A DNA stretch of 64,000 nt from Cylicocyclus nassatus. Lineage: Eukaryota; Nematoda; Chromadorea; Rhabditida; Strongylidae. Below, in pieces: positions 10,974-21,829 of the stretch. Each line of letters starts with the position of its first letter. Positions within the stretch are counted from its first letter, which is position 1. The stretch covers positions 39,296,025 through 39,360,024 of the forward strand of contig CATQJL010000316.1 in NCBI GenBank assembly GCA_958299035.1. Direction: 5' to 3'. Made by a program: the position numbers and the translations under genes. The notes under the pieces are model-generated. The model was given only the letters and a program-made list of their open reading frames with translations, did no database searches and was not told the DNA's origin.

Positions 10974-12085
10974 TAGCTGGCTTACCCTGGATCCGCTCGG
11001 CTCTGCAGAAAAACTACGATAAAGGTCCCATCCCTTTTCCCTACAAACTTCCCCTATGCCCACTTCTACATGTCAATCCCCCTTTCCCGTTGTGTTATAG
11101 TGTGGACCCCGGCCAGGTTCCCATAGGTACTTCCGCAGCGCGCACGCAGCGCGCGCCCTTCTCAATGCCTCTCGCCTCACTCATGAGCAGTAGAGCATAT
11201 TTATGCTCACAAAGAAGAAAAATGTAAAGTGGAAACCTCTAGATTCACTTCGAAAGAGACGTATGCAAGAAAGAAACGCAGGCAACCTTCATGAGTACCT
11301 CAAATTCAATCAATGGATGCATATTCCGAACATGTACTGATGGATAGGTTGTAATAAGTATACATAAAGAAATTAAAGAACAACAGCATTCTCAAAACAT
11401 TTCTCTTCGTAGACTTAGAAACTAGAGTGGTCAACGATTTCAAAAAAGTGGACATTTTAGTAAACAAATGCCTATTGGCTTCTCGGAAGGCTCAATTTTG
11501 ACTTGAAACACTGTCTACACCTTACACATCAAACCGAAAGGGACTCTTATTTTATACAAGAAGCTTTTGAAAGAATATCATCTTAATGTCCAATCAAATC
11601 TGAATTTTTCATAGAAAAAAGGGAAAACACAAGACTACTACTACAGATTGAAGCTCTTAGGTCTATTAGAGCACGTGAAATCTCGTCACCGGTGATCGCG
11701 AATTGTTAATACCTAAAATAGAGAGAATATAGTACACCAAAAACAAAAAAAGGAGAGGAAGGAGGATTTCCATCAGAAGCTAGGACAGGAGACGCGCTGA
11801 AGGCGTGCGTTGCGGGTGCGTCGCGCAGGTACCTATGGGAAGCTGGCCCGGGTCCACACTATAGTAATCAGCGTGCTCACTTACCCCTTATGTCAATTCC
11901 CAGCCACGTAGCTTAAACTTTGCCAAAAATCGATAAGATCGATAGAGGATATGTCCAAACAGTAATACTGTATTTGTAATCAGCGTGCTTAGCTACCTCC
12001 CTCCCGGTGCCAACTCCCAGCCGAGTAGCTTGAACTTTGCAAAAATCTATAAAAATCGGTAGACTCGACATCGATCAGTGGCTTA
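10974..12085 (-). mobile_element. Degenerate Helitron-like copy split by another insertion
   Basis: CTAGCTGGCTTACCC at 10974 is the 3' terminus shared with the copies at 30570, 40212 and 45216. After the insertion at 11096-11863, two worn copies of the family's internal unit (CAATTCCCAGCCACGTAGCT, then CCAACTCCCAGCCGAGTAGC) run to about 12085 with the usual ATCGATAAAATCG words. The 5' end has eroded. Confidence 0.5.
11096..11863. mobile_element. Foldback element inserted in the Helitron-like copy
   Basis: TATAGTGTGGACCCCGGCC at 11096 is matched inverted by GGTCCACACTATA ending at 11863, with arms sharing GGTTCCCATAGGTAC / GTACCTATGGGAAGC about 30 bp inside. It is 768 bp with no coding capacity. 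The outermost TA may be a TA target duplication (Tc1/mariner type), which is tentative. Confidence 0.6.
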
Positions 12086-12099
12086 CCGAGGGGGCGGGA

Positions 12100-12260
12100 A
12101 CCGAGAATGAGCCGAAGAACCTGAGGGCCGGTCGCGAAATTTTTGAAAATTACCTATATGAGCTATAGAAATGTGCAAGTGACTTGTTTATACTTGTAAT
12201 CAATTAAAAGAGTTTTTAAAATTTTTTAAAAATTCATTTTAGCTTTACAAAAAAATTTCT
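12100..12260. repeat. Dispersed repeat, also at 33400-33570 and 45110-45205
   Basis: The segment around GTCGCGAAATTTTTGAAAAT and GAAATGTGCAAGTGACTTGT appears as its reverse complement near 33480-33560 (ACAAGTCACTGGCACATTTT) and near 45128-45190 (ACAAGTCATTTGCACATTTT). In all copies a CTCGGG or poly-G edge lies next to the CGCGAMMTTTTYGAAA block. Confidence 0.5.
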
Positions 12261-12520
12261 TTGGGGAAGTGGCTGACGTCACGCCCCCTTCTCTGGAAAT
12301 TCGGAGTTACGGGCTCGCGAAAATTTTACGAAGCAAGAGGATCTCTTGTACATGCGCTTGAAGAGCAAAGAAGTATTAACCGGGCAAAATATCCATATTA
12401 TTTGAGCATTTTCCTTCAGAAAGGACAAAAAAGGCTTCATGACCTCTGGAGGTCATTGCACACTCTACATTACATGTAGAAAGGCAGACATATTGAAGGG
12501 TGCCTCAATTACTGGACGGA

Positions 12521-12537
12521 ACCCCCCCCCCCCCCCG
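12521..12537 (+). repeat. Poly-C tract
   Basis: Seventeen C in a row followed by GGCCCC. Similar poly-G/C runs occur at 4218, 17992, 45193, 45526, 53928 and 55229, mostly at or near repeat edges. Confidence 0.8.
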
Positions 12538-12621
12538 GCCCCATAACTTCTTCTACAGAACCGTTCCGCAGCCAGGAACGGCAGTTTGGAATGAGCGTTT
12601 TAAGCGCTTCACGATGATATA

Positions 12622-13293
12622 CAGGATGTCCCTAAAGTATTATGTATACACTGATTGATCGTTAATAATTCTCCTCCCAAGAAGACTTTGCCTACCTTCA
12701 GGTACCATTTTGTAGAGTTGGCTTCAACTTAGATTTGCAGTATGGAGCCTATCGCTGGTTGTTCTTTATCACTGCAGGATTACGGTGGAAACCTCTAGCT
12801 CACATCGTCATGCTGATTTATCGTGCTTCCAAAAGGTTCCGAAAAAAAATCTGAAAACTGGTATACCAGTGTTTTCACGCGCGCTGAATTTATTACTCAG
12901 TTCTACGAGCTTGTCAAGCGTTTCAAGTGGTGTAATCACGATTCTAGGGAGCACTGCAAAACAGCTTAACGCAGTTACCTGGCATGACTTATGAAGGGAG
13001 CGTTACAATAAAGTGTAAACTTCACATTTCGTTTTAGCGTTCGAATGGTCTAGTATAAGGGTTTTCAGGTTGTTTGGTTTGTTTACTGAGGCGCAATAGG
13101 GCCTTCAATGGGCAACCTGAACTTGAAGTTTCTACCGTAATCCTACAGTAATGAAGAGCAGCCGGCGATTCGCTTTCTATGAATCTAAGTTGGAGCCAGC
13201 TCTACAAAAGAGTGCTTGAAGGTAGACAAAAGACTGCTTGGGAATAAAAATATTAACGATCAAACAGTCTATACATACTTTTGGGACACCCTG
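12622..13293. mobile_element. TIR element with TA flanks (Tc1/mariner-type MITE)
   Basis: CAGGATGTCCCTAAAGTA at 12622 is matched inverted by TACTTTTGGGACACCCTG ending at 13293. TA lies outside both ends (12620-12621; 13294-13295). The arms match imperfectly for about 180 bp, including a shared TAGAGTTGGCTTCAACTTAG and its complement. There is no transposase frame. Confidence 0.65.
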
Positions 13294-13374
13294 TATACCC
13301 CATTCGAATTTGTCGAGCTAACTTTGGATCCTCTCCCCGTCAGATCATTTCCATACATCTTGGAAAGTATTACT

Positions 13375-14699
13375 AGGGCCCGTATGCATGTACGTCCCCG
13401 CTGGGGAGGGGAAGTTGGATCCCCAGGGGAACGGTCCCCTCCCCTGAACCCCGTCATGACAGAGGGGAGGGGAGCGATCCCCTCCCCTGCACTTCAGCGA
13501 GGATGGTGTGTACGGTTTCCGAGGTATTGATCCAACGAACTCCAGTGCATACGGGGTTCGCGTGGGGGAGGGGATTCTTTTCTCCTCTCCACTCGATCCC
13601 CGTATGCACGAGTATTCAACAACGCGGGGGAAGGGATCGACATCTCCTAAACGGAGTAGGAGTTCGATGGTGTAGGTCATGCCAAAGAAGCGACTAATCT
13701 GGTTTCAATCAGTTATTACAAAGCATTTCGTTCAAATTGATGAAAGATATTCCATGGTAGCCGGGTTCCTCTTTCAGCGACCTGTAGCTTGCAGTTTTGT
13801 CTCTCTCTTCTATATTCGCTTCTCGTGAAGAAACCGGGGCATATATCTGCCAGTTTCGAATCTGTAGGAGTTTCTAAACATTCTCGAGATTTGCGCATTT
13901 TTTATATGACATGCTAGTTATATCCATGAAGACTGGTACATTACATTGTAACTACCATATTATATGATATGATGTCTTTATCTTGTTATCCTAACGTAAG
14001 CTGCTTTGAAAAAAATAAAAATTAGCAGATTTGCCCATTTCTGAGTAGAGATCCTCGGGGGAGTGATCCCCTCCTCAGCGTTCCCCTCGTGCATAGCAGG
14101 GATGGCCGCTGGGGTCATTCCCCTGAGGTGAAGGATGATATGTCGCTAATAGCTACAGCGTTCATGGAGAGCTGGCACGATTTGCAGCTTCTGTTATGCC
14201 TAGAAATGCTGGTTAGTTTTCCCCTCCTCTTTTTTTCGGCAGCATAAAGTCTTCTAACCGTCCCCTGCAGAGAGATCTGACTTCTATCGTTGAACACCTT
14301 TACGCTAAAATGGGCAGCATGAGCGAAAGTGAGCAGCATCATGACAACAGCAGGACTATATTGGGCCTAGAAAATATAATTTTTGGTGTGCCGAGTGCAT
14401 TCACGCAGATGCGCATTCCGCAAGCCTAAATCATTGCCGATGATGAAAATTGAAGATAAGCATTCGTCAAAAGATGAGAATACAAAAAATCGAATGAAAG
14501 CGAAAGAAAAGTGATGTCCTCGCTCGATCCCCTTGTGCATAAAGGGGTTCCCTTCCCCTTCTCCTAGGGAATCCCTTCGCCGATATTGTCTGTGCTTGCA
14601 TACGAGGGTTCGCCTGGGGAAAGGAGGGGAGCCCCAGCGGGAATTTCAATAGTAAAACGCACATCCCCTCCCCGCGGGGATGTATGTGCATACGGGCCT
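13375..14699. mobile_element. 1.3-kb terminal-repeat element rich in CCCCTCCCC blocks
   Basis: AGGGCCCGTATGCATGTACG at 13375 is matched inverted by GTGCATACGGGCCT ending at 14699, each with an adjacent GGGGAGGGG/CCCCTCCCC block. Inside, GATCCCCTCCCC- and CGTATGCACGAG-type words recur in both orientations (13430-13490, 13560-13640, 14050-14110, 14520-14690). I find no coding capacity; frames here are G/C-run artefacts. Confidence 0.6.
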
Positions 14700-15753
14700 A
14701 GGTTTCCTTGTTAGAACATGTTAATTTCACGGAAATTCAGTGTTAAACTTCCATCAATTTTTGATTGAAAGTCTTGGCCTGAGTTGTTTATATTGAAGAT
14801 TTATAAGATTTTTGATCACTTTGCAAGTTTGGACCAAACTGCGTAGCCTGCAACGCTTCAAGTCCTTGAAAAGGTAAATATTCTGTGAAAGTTGCGAGGA
14901 TAACATTTTGAGAGCCCCTTATTGTCGTAAACATTCACAGTAAGCAAGTAATGTGTTTCAGATTCATTGAAATATGTGAAAATTTTTAGCTAACAGCTTC
15001 CGTAAGTTTAACTTATATGATCAATGAATGCACTTTGGAAGTGCTGATTTCAATATTGTTTTTATCCAAAGAATTCTCTCCGGAAAGCTTTGGAGATTTG
15101 TCCATCCTACTACGTTTTCTGGATCTTTGCCCATTCTCGTAGGCAACGTTCGCGCTCTCAGTTTTCTCCTGCCGATACATAGCAGTATGGCTTAGGTACT
15201 TGGTACCACGGTCAGTACTTGGTGACCATGGTAATTTGTGGGACACACATCACTAAATGCGTCTTAAAACGCTGACTGCAATTCTGCTTTTGCTTTTTGC
15301 TAAGCGAGATCTGAAATAAGTTATAGACGTAGTAAACCCCCATTCGTCTCAGGTGACCTGAGATTAGTCATTCAGAAGAACTTCTTCGGGTGAACCTAAT
15401 ATCACCCACCTTCCCGTGTTTTAGGATAGTCAGTTCAACAGTCAGAAAACTGTCTGGTCAAGTGTCACAGTCATTTCACCAGAATACCACTTATCCGAGG
15501 CTGAATTTTAGAGTGACCCGAGAGAGATAGTGTGCAAAAGAGAAAAATCAGACAATTTTCCCGTAAGTTGCTCGTGAGTAACTTGCGCGAAAATTCAGTC
15601 GACGTACTGCTGCGGTGCAAAACTCTCGAAATTGCTCAATTTCGGCGGCCTAAATGGGAGAAGATCAATGAACAGCTGATTGCGGCGAGAAAAGTAAGAG
15701 AGCAGGATTTCTTGGATTTCTTCTTTTTTCAAGCTTGCTTACGTTCTGCCTTC

Positions 15754-15952
15754 AGGCTCCCGCCAGAGTGCCGAAGCCATGCCAGCGCTACGCCAGCGCC
15801 GAGCTAGCGTTTCGATCGATACACGTGTATTTCGTTGAGGCGGGGTCCTGGCTGAGATAGCCCCGCCCCAACGAATTACACGTGTATCGATCGAAACGCT
15901 GGCTCGGCGCTGGCGTAGCGCTGGCATGGCTTCGGCACTATGGCGGAAGCCT
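15754..15952. repeat. Near-perfect 199-bp palindrome
   Basis: Arms from AGGCTCCCGCCAGAGTGCCG to about 15845 are repeated inverted with very few mismatches, including a shared ATACACGTGTAT block. This hairpin could be very stable in single strands. It is probably a MITE inserted in the larger element. Confidence 0.75.
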
Positions 15953-16075
15953 CAAGGACTGCTTCCGACGACAAGGATTTCAATTTGCTCTGTGTTTCAA
16001 AATTTTCGTTTTTCGTGATATTCTCGTCAAAATAGGGTAGTTTTGTTTTATCCATCCATTCATTTGCTTGGCATA

Positions 16076-16129
16076 ATCTTTGATAGCAGTCGTCATCGAT
16101 TTTTCTTGATAGCGGCCGCTATCAAAGAT
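16076..16129. repeat. Small hairpin with a central NotI-type palindrome
   Basis: ATCTTTGATAGC at the left and GCTATCAAAGAT at the right flank a loop; the right part holds GATAGCGGCCGCTATC, itself a perfect palindrome. Confidence 0.6.
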
Positions 16130-16144
16130 CGTCCGTGGTGGCGC

Positions 16145-16240
16145 AAAAGTCTGTCACTTGCCGGCTTCGAACCGTATTCTTACGCGTTATTCTTACGCCT
16201 ACTCACATAGCCGTTCGACCAAACCTGCTCAAACGGTTAG
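16145..16240 (-). repeat. tRNA-like A-box/B-box sequence
   Basis: On the minus strand TGGTCGAACGG fits an A box, and about 45-50 bases later GGTTCGAAGCC fits a B box (T-loop type). I cannot fold a full cloverleaf, so this is not called as a tRNA gene; a tRNA-derived SINE or pseudo-tRNA is the better guess. Confidence 0.35.
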
Positions 16241-16647
16241 TTTTTGGGAGCGTACAAGGTCACTATGTCTAGAAAGCGATCCGCATCCAAGTCAGTAGTT
16301 CATCGGATGCCGGACTGAGGCGGTCTACGTTCAAGGTAGGCCCGCCCTCAGCCGAGTTGCTGAACAGGAGTTTACTACAGGCCATAAATTATTTTCCGCA
16401 AATTTTTTGCACATTAAAGCAAAGTCAAAATCATTGACAACTGAGCTTTTTGAGAATAATACAAGTGAAACAGGTTATCCAAGCTTAAAGTAATTGCGTT
16501 TTTGGAAGTTGTTCCGAGGAGCGAAGTAAGAATTATGGGCGATGTTCATAAATTGCTTATCTGAAACAGTGCAAAATTTTTATGGGAGGAAATCGCTTAG
16601 CAGACGGTGAAAGCAGATTTGAGATCAGTGTTTTAAGACGCATTTAA

Positions 16648-17209
16648 CACGTTGACGACAGTGCCGCGCAATGGTGCGCGGCAGGCAGTCTGTCCCTGTG
16701 GACGACGCCGCGCAATGGTGCGCGGCGGCCTTAATTTCAATACTATCTGTCCAATCCTCTCAGTTTTTGTTCATATAACCAACATAGGCTCAGATGTATC
16801 TCATGTATTAGCCCCGCCCCTTTTTGGCAAACTCCGCCCACTTCTATACCCCTCACAGAGACCCTTTTCGTTCATAAAAAGCATGGATGAGGCCGTAGAT
16901 AAACGCAAAGACCTCAAGTAACTTTTATACGGGCTCCGCCCACCGTCAGGCAAACTCCGCCCCCTGATTGGCAAGCTCCGCCCACTTTCAAAAAATGCCG
17001 GAATTTGCACGAATTCATTGATTTTGAGCGATTTCCAGCATTTTTGAAAAGTGGGAGGGGCTTGCCAAAAGTGGGCGGAGCTTCCCCGCCCACTTGCATT
17101 TTTGTATCTCACGCATAGATGCATGCATACATATATGCAGCCGGTTGTGAAACCGGAAACGGTTCGTCCACAGGGACAGACCTTCAGAAAATGGCTCGTC
17201 GTCAACGTG
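16648..17209. mobile_element. piggyBac-like MITE (TTAA flanks)
   Basis: CACGTTGACGAC at 16648 is matched inverted by GTCGTCAACGTG ending at 17209, with TTAA outside each end (16644-16647; 17210-17213). A second shared block, CTGTCCCTGTGGAC, lies about 45 bp inside each arm. The body holds two identical hairpins (16662-16683, 16707-16726) and five copies of a GGCAARCTCCGCCC motif in both orientations. No transposase is present. TTAA targets are characteristic of piggyBac. Confidence 0.7.
16662..16726. repeat. Duplicated GCCGCGC-AATGGT-GCGCGGC hairpin
   Basis: The hairpin GCCGCGCAATGGTGCGCGGC occurs at 16663-16682 and again at 16707-16726 with the same six-base loop. The identity of both stem and loop argues for a recent duplication or selection. 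Confidence 0.75.
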
Positions 17210-17213
17210 TTAA

Positions 17214-17841
17214 TGATATGTGTGCCATTACGAAGGGTCACAGTACCACGTATTTTTTCCTTGTCCTTATTATCCCAGTGCTCTATTCAGCTTCCTCTGG
17301 AACCTTTGACATACGAACAAAAGTGTGTTCTGGAGAGTCAATGAGACAAAACTTCTGAAGACCACTTTATTACAAAGTTAAACGAGTACATATTTTGACA
17401 AGCCTTTTGAGACATTTAGGCTTGTTTTTAAGTAATGAAGGTATAGTATGGCATTTTGGAAAACATTTCGCATAGAAAGCAGCGCCAGTCAGAATCCAAG
17501 CGGATTTGCCGAGAAAAATTCTGCTGGAAAAGGATTGTATTCTCTGACCTGAAACATATACTGAAAAATGACCCTCTTAAATGAATAATAGAGCTCACCA
17601 AGGCCCAGCTTCGAGTTTGGGAGCTTGTTTGTGAGCCGACTCTAAAAATTTCTGTTAGTTCTGCATCATATATGGTTGAAGTTAATCGTATATAATGAAT
17701 GAGGTAGACGTAAGCACATTTTTTCCAAGTTGATGTGAACCGAATAATCAGCGATGTTACAATATGCTCAGCTCATACGTTCAACAAGGTTTGGCCTCCC
17801 CTCAAACCGGATTTCGCATTCTATGGAGAAAACCCTTTGAA
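17214..17841. other. Intergenic stretch
   Basis: No supported exon and no clean repeat structure. Confidence 0.35.
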
Positions 17842-18048
17842 GGAAGTGCCCGGGCAGAATGGAGGTTTGGGGATTCCAGTGCCATGCGTAAGGTTGACCC
17901 CTTTCAGACACAACATCGCGCAAGTGCGACGTCACACCGCTCGACCTAAAGCAAGAAAAACGATTGGGAAGTGGGGAAACTTACGCCTTGGGGGGGGGGG
18001 GTTCTCCGACTGTCCGAGTTCCTGGTATGCGGCAGAGTACGCATGCCG

Positions 18049-19248
18049 GGGTAGGGGACTATATGTCGCCGAAATGGGCGGTCCCCGCGGTTATTCGCGA
18101 GAAATATGCGCCCTAGTATACCCAGATAATCGCCGGGGCAGGCGGCCATGCGAATTTTGAGCAAGCGGGCACCTGAGAAGTTCGCTGATTTCATGCGGTC
18201 CGCTGGCAGAAATTTGAAAGAATGTTGGCCAATTTCTAGAGAAAGTTCGGAGAAGTTTCGTGGTTTTTCTGTAGATTAATTGCGGCGCAGTGGCCGCATT
18301 CTCGCGGACTTTCCGCGAGAATATGCAAAAATATTGGGGGCCGCACGGTTGTCCTTTTTGAAAGACTGCACAGCCCGTAAGTATCTTCCGCTGGAAGAAT
18401 GTACGTCAAACTCGAGTAATCAAACCATCGATGACACCTCTGCCTCATAGAGTCTCATCTTTACTCGGCGTATGCCCGAAACTGGTTAAAAGAGTCCTAG
18501 CGCTTGCTGAAAGTTTAGCCAGCGCTCGCTGAAAGAAATTACTTGCCGATTGCTTGCAGAAAATGCTGTATTGTTGCCCGTTGGCAGAATATGCGACCGT
18601 AAAGGAAGTGCCGCCCGCTGAAGGTTTGGCCACGCCCTGAAATTCTGCTGACCGCCTGCAGAAAAGCTCGAGTTTGCGGACCGCCTGCCCCCGGCGATTA
18701 TCTAACAAGGGAACCGTGTCGAGTCGAAGTGGCCTTTCCAGATGAGACCCATACTGCTTTAACGAGCATTAATCGGTGATTCCAAATCTGGTTTACAAAT
18801 CTGCCAAGCGCCTCTGGACGCCGATTTATGCTCGTTTTTCAGGTCGAAAATCTGAACGCAAAACTGAAGCAAAATCGCCCAAATTTGCTTAAATGGCCCA
18901 GTGTCAAGTGTCAGAGCTGTTTATGCAATGGATACATTTTATTCAATATGCTAATACTTAACATTGCTTTATCTGAGCGCTGGAAAGATTGTATCAATCA
19001 ATTTTACCTAAATTCTGCATTCATTTTTCGTTCCGAAGAACGGTCATAACTCGGCGTCCAGAGGCCCTTGGCAGATTTGGAATGCAGATTTGGAATCACC
19101 GCTTAATACCCTTCAAAGCAGTGTGGGTCTCATCTGGAAAGGCCACTTCGACTCGACACGGTTCCCTTGTAAGTATGCGCGGACATACGTTCCTGCAGGA
19201 AATCCGCGCGGAACTCTTCCACATTCGGCGACATATAATCCTCCACCC
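18049..19248. mobile_element. Mutator-like foldback element with 9-bp target duplication
   Basis: The 1,200-bp element begins GGGTAGGGGACTATATGTCG and ends with the inverted equivalent (ATAATCCTCCACCC). It is flanked by an exact 9-bp duplication, CGCATGCCG, at 18040-18048 and 19249-19257. Long arms fold back: AAGGGAACCGTGTCGAGTCG near 18709 pairs with its complement near 19150. The short relative at 20396-20541 shares the same termini. Nine-bp duplications with long TIRs are typical of Mutator/MULE elements. There is no transposase. Confidence 0.75.
18123..18704. mobile_element. TIR element nested in the Mutator-like element
   Basis: AGATAATCGCCGGGGCAGGC is matched inverted by CCTGCCCCCGGCGATTATCT. 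The same sequence, including GCGGCGCAGTGGCCGCA and GGGGGCCGCACGGTTGTCC, forms the element at 32183-33058. No open frame of interest. Confidence 0.65.
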
Positions 19249-19684
19249 CGCATGCCGCCGCAGTTAAAATCGTAGGGTCCCGCAGCGACTCTGCGTCTCT
19301 GCCTTGGCAGGAACTGTCGAATTTTGAACTATATGGCTTTGGAGAACGCCAGCGTTGCAGATAACCCCCGGTAAGTGAATATCCTAAAAATCTTTTGCCC
19401 GGACACTGCCTTTGAGTCGAAATAGCCAATTGAAGTATGATACATATCAACAGATGCGGCACAAAGGCTGACACTTTGTGCAAACAGTCAACATTTTCCC
19501 TACAAAATTTTCTGGAGCGACAATCAACGAGCAGCGAAACAAAACCGTGCTGAACAATCTTTTTTGCTGCTCAAAGTTAAATGGTTAGTAGATTCAACGT
19601 TAACGCGGTGAAATTTGCGCTTGAAAACTGCCGCCATGGGTGAAGGTATTTGTCCAATTTTACCACGCACACTAGGCACCGTAC

Positions 19685-20551
19685 TATCATAACTTACAAT
19701 AACGGGCTAAGGCTTGTTTACGTTTGTCTGTGTGTGTGAATCTCTGTCTGTCACGAAATTCATAGAGCGAGTTTCAGTAAAGGTCTCGAGCTAGAATTTT
19801 GATGTTAGCACCCTATCAGCATTTAGATAAAGTATGCAAAATCTCAAGTCCATTCGATAATTGGAACCTGTGATATTGTGCGCCAAACGGATCCACGCGG
19901 CATTTCGCGCGCCAAAGTGGGCCTGTAATTTGACTTTTTCCAAAGTCATGGTTTCGTTTAGCCGTGTTTAATTAAATCCGCAAACCATGAACTTTAGCCC
20001 AAAAAGTGAGCAAAACGCTAACTTTACGCAAGATTGGCGCCAAAAAAGGAATAATTGCATAGACGGTCGATTTGTCAAGGTTTTACCTGGGAATGTGAGA
20101 AAGTTTTTGCGCAGAAATGTAACTCATGGTTGTCATCATCTTTATGGCGACTATCAAGTCATTATAACCTCAGTAACTGATTCAAAATCGCATTTAATCT
20201 TTTGGAGAATACTTTCTTACCCTCACAGTCACCGATGTTACATGAAAAAGCTTTTAGAATGAGTAGTTGTTTACATTTCATTCGTGGTGATCGGCATCGC
20301 GAGGTAAGTTTCAAAGTCATCCTTTTGGGACTACGAGAAAGGCATGTGGATAGTAGAGCCAGTGCGAGCCTCTGCGAAGCAGAGGTGACGCACTGGGGTG
20401 GAGGACATTAGGTCGCCGAAAGAGGGCGGTCCCCGCGGTCATTTGCGACAAATACGCACCCTTGTACATACGCGGACATGCGTTCCTGCAGGGAATCCGC
20501 GCGGGACTCTTCCAAATTCGGCGACCTAATGTCCTCCACCCGACGCACTGG
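19685..20551 (+). mobile_element. Hairpin-ended repeat (family H2), copy a
   Basis: It starts TATCATAACTTACAATAACG, has a TGTCTGTGTGTGTGAATCTC microsatellite-like block followed by GTCACGAAATTCATAG, and ends in the hairpin CCAGTGCGAGCCTCTGC / GCAGAGGTGACGCACTGG. A 146-bp Mutator-like MITE is inserted in the last bases of the hairpin. A fixed 5' end, a microsatellite and a 3' hairpin resemble Helentron-associated (DINE-1-like) elements; this is inference. Confidence 0.6.
20396..20541. mobile_element. 146-bp Mutator-like MITE, 9-bp target duplication
   Basis: Perfect 25-bp inverted termini (GGGTGGAGGACATTAGGTCG and onward CCGAA) are flanked by exact GACGCACTG at 20387-20395 and 20542-20550. 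Internal words (GGCGGTCCCCGCGGT, GCGGACATGCGTTCCTGCAG) match the ends of the 18049-19248 element, of which it is a deletion derivative or relative. Confidence 0.85.
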
Positions 20552-21264
20552 TATCATAACTTATAATAACGGGCTAAGGGTTGTTTACGTTTGTGTGTGT
20601 GTCTGTGTGTGTGAATCTCTGTCTGTCACGAAATTCGTAGGAAGAGTTCCAGCCAACCTATTTAGCCCAAATTTTGCATAGTACATCCTAGCAGCAGGAA
20701 AGTCCATTGTGCAAAAGCACAAGCGGATCCGATAAGTGGATCCCTTAGAAATTGCGCGTGAAACGGGTCCACTTAACTTCTGGCCAGCAAAATTGGGTCC
20801 GTATATAAACTTTTTGCAAAGTCGCGGATATGTTTGACAAGCTACTATACAAGCCATAGACTTTAGCCCAAAAAATTCGACTAAAGTTGGTTACTTTCCG
20901 AAGATGGCGCCAAAAAGAATTAGTTGCGTAAATGCTCAGTTTCCCAAGATTTTAACTGATCATTTGAGACGATTTTTGCACAGAGATGTAGCCCACGATA
21001 ATTAATGTCGTTATGGCGACTACCAATCCATAAAAAGTCCACAAACCTACACAAATTTGCATTTATTGTTTCAAGAGAAGTTTCATCCACGTGGAAATAC
21101 CGATCTCATGCAAAAAAGCTCTGGGAATGAGTGGCTGTTTACAAATCATTCGTGATAAGCTGCATAACGCGGTGAGTTTCAATGTCACTATTATGCGGGA
21201 ATGAGTAAGGCATACAGAAAGTAGGGCCAGTGCGAGCCTCTGCGGAGCAGAGTTGACGCACTGG
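20552..21264 (+). mobile_element. Hairpin-ended repeat (family H2), copy b
   Basis: It begins TATCATAACTTATAATAACG directly after the last base of copy a and ends in AGTGCGAGCCTCTGC / GCAGAGTTGACGCACTGG. Its 713-bp length matches copy a without the MITE (about 711 bp) and copy d (698 bp). The two copies are head to tail with no spacer. Confidence 0.65.
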
Positions 21265-21601
21265 TCAAATATAAGACGCACTAGGGAGTGAACAAGAGAG
21301 GGTGTCGATGGAGACTACATGCATAAAATGGTTTGATAAATCACTCTACTACATTCAAGCCCGCGAAACTAAACCATTTTAATTCAGCTACACGAAAATT
21401 TTTTGTCTTGAAGTTGAGGGTGCTCGGAAACTCTCCATGGAAAATGGTCATTTTGACACGTCGAACTTCGCAGTACGATAGAGAAAACGCTCCGTCTTTT
21501 CGATCTAGGATATAAGGAAACGAAGCAGTGATAGGGTGGACGCATTGCGGGAGTAAAAGACGACAGACGGGCTCAAAGGCACCTTCCCGGCAAGATTTAT
21601 T
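21265..21601. other. Intergenic stretch
   Basis: No coding exon seen. A few words of the H2 3' end (GACGCACTAGG) recur just after copy b. Confidence 0.35.
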
Positions 21602-21829
21602 TTCCAGTTTTCACCTTTTCGGAGCCTTTTCGCCATGAGGATTCCATACACGTGCTTTTCAGCGCATGAGAATGGCAAAAATGAGCTTGCGTAAGGAGTG
21701 CGAAAGTGCGTAACACTTTCGAAGTTTTCACTGAATGCGGACCTAAAAAGCCTTGGAAAAAAAGCTCATTCTTGCCATTTTTAAGCGCTGAAAAGTCCAG
21801 ATATGGGTTCCTCATGGTGGGAAGGCTTC
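21602..21829. repeat. 228-bp foldback repeat
   Basis: CAGTTTTCACCTTTTCGGAG at the left is matched by the inverse of the region ending near 21829 (TCGAATAGGTGAAAGACTG). Inner arms share AATGGCAAAAATGAGCTT and its complement AAGCTCATTCTTGCCATT. Confidence 0.5.

Larger units (their letters stand above)
15254..16646. mobile_element. TIR element with a nested palindrome
   Basis: TAAATGCGTCTTAAAACGCT at 15254 is matched inverted by GTGTTTTAAGACGCATTTA ending at 16646. It contains the palindrome at 15754-15952, the small hairpin at 16076-16129 and a tRNA-like stretch. Its right end shares a TTAA with the piggyBac-like element that begins at 16648. Confidence 0.55.
17842..19410. mobile_element. Parent TIR element, copy 1, split by a Mutator-like insertion
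   Basis: The left end GGAAGTGCCCGGGCAGAAT and the right end (inverted GGCAGTGTCCGGGCAAAAG) define about 390 bp of parent sequence, interrupted at 18048 by the element 18049-19248. Copy 2 (54585-56729) has the same order of blocks: CATCGCGCAAGT, GTGGGGAAACTTACGCCTTG, GAGTACGCATGC, then TCTGCGTCTC and the right end. A poly-G run at 17992 replaces GGGGAGG of copy 2. No coding function is assigned. Confidence 0.7.

Noticed and set aside
16145..16240. A tRNA gene
   Set aside because: A and B boxes are present but no complete acceptor and anticodon stems could be drawn.
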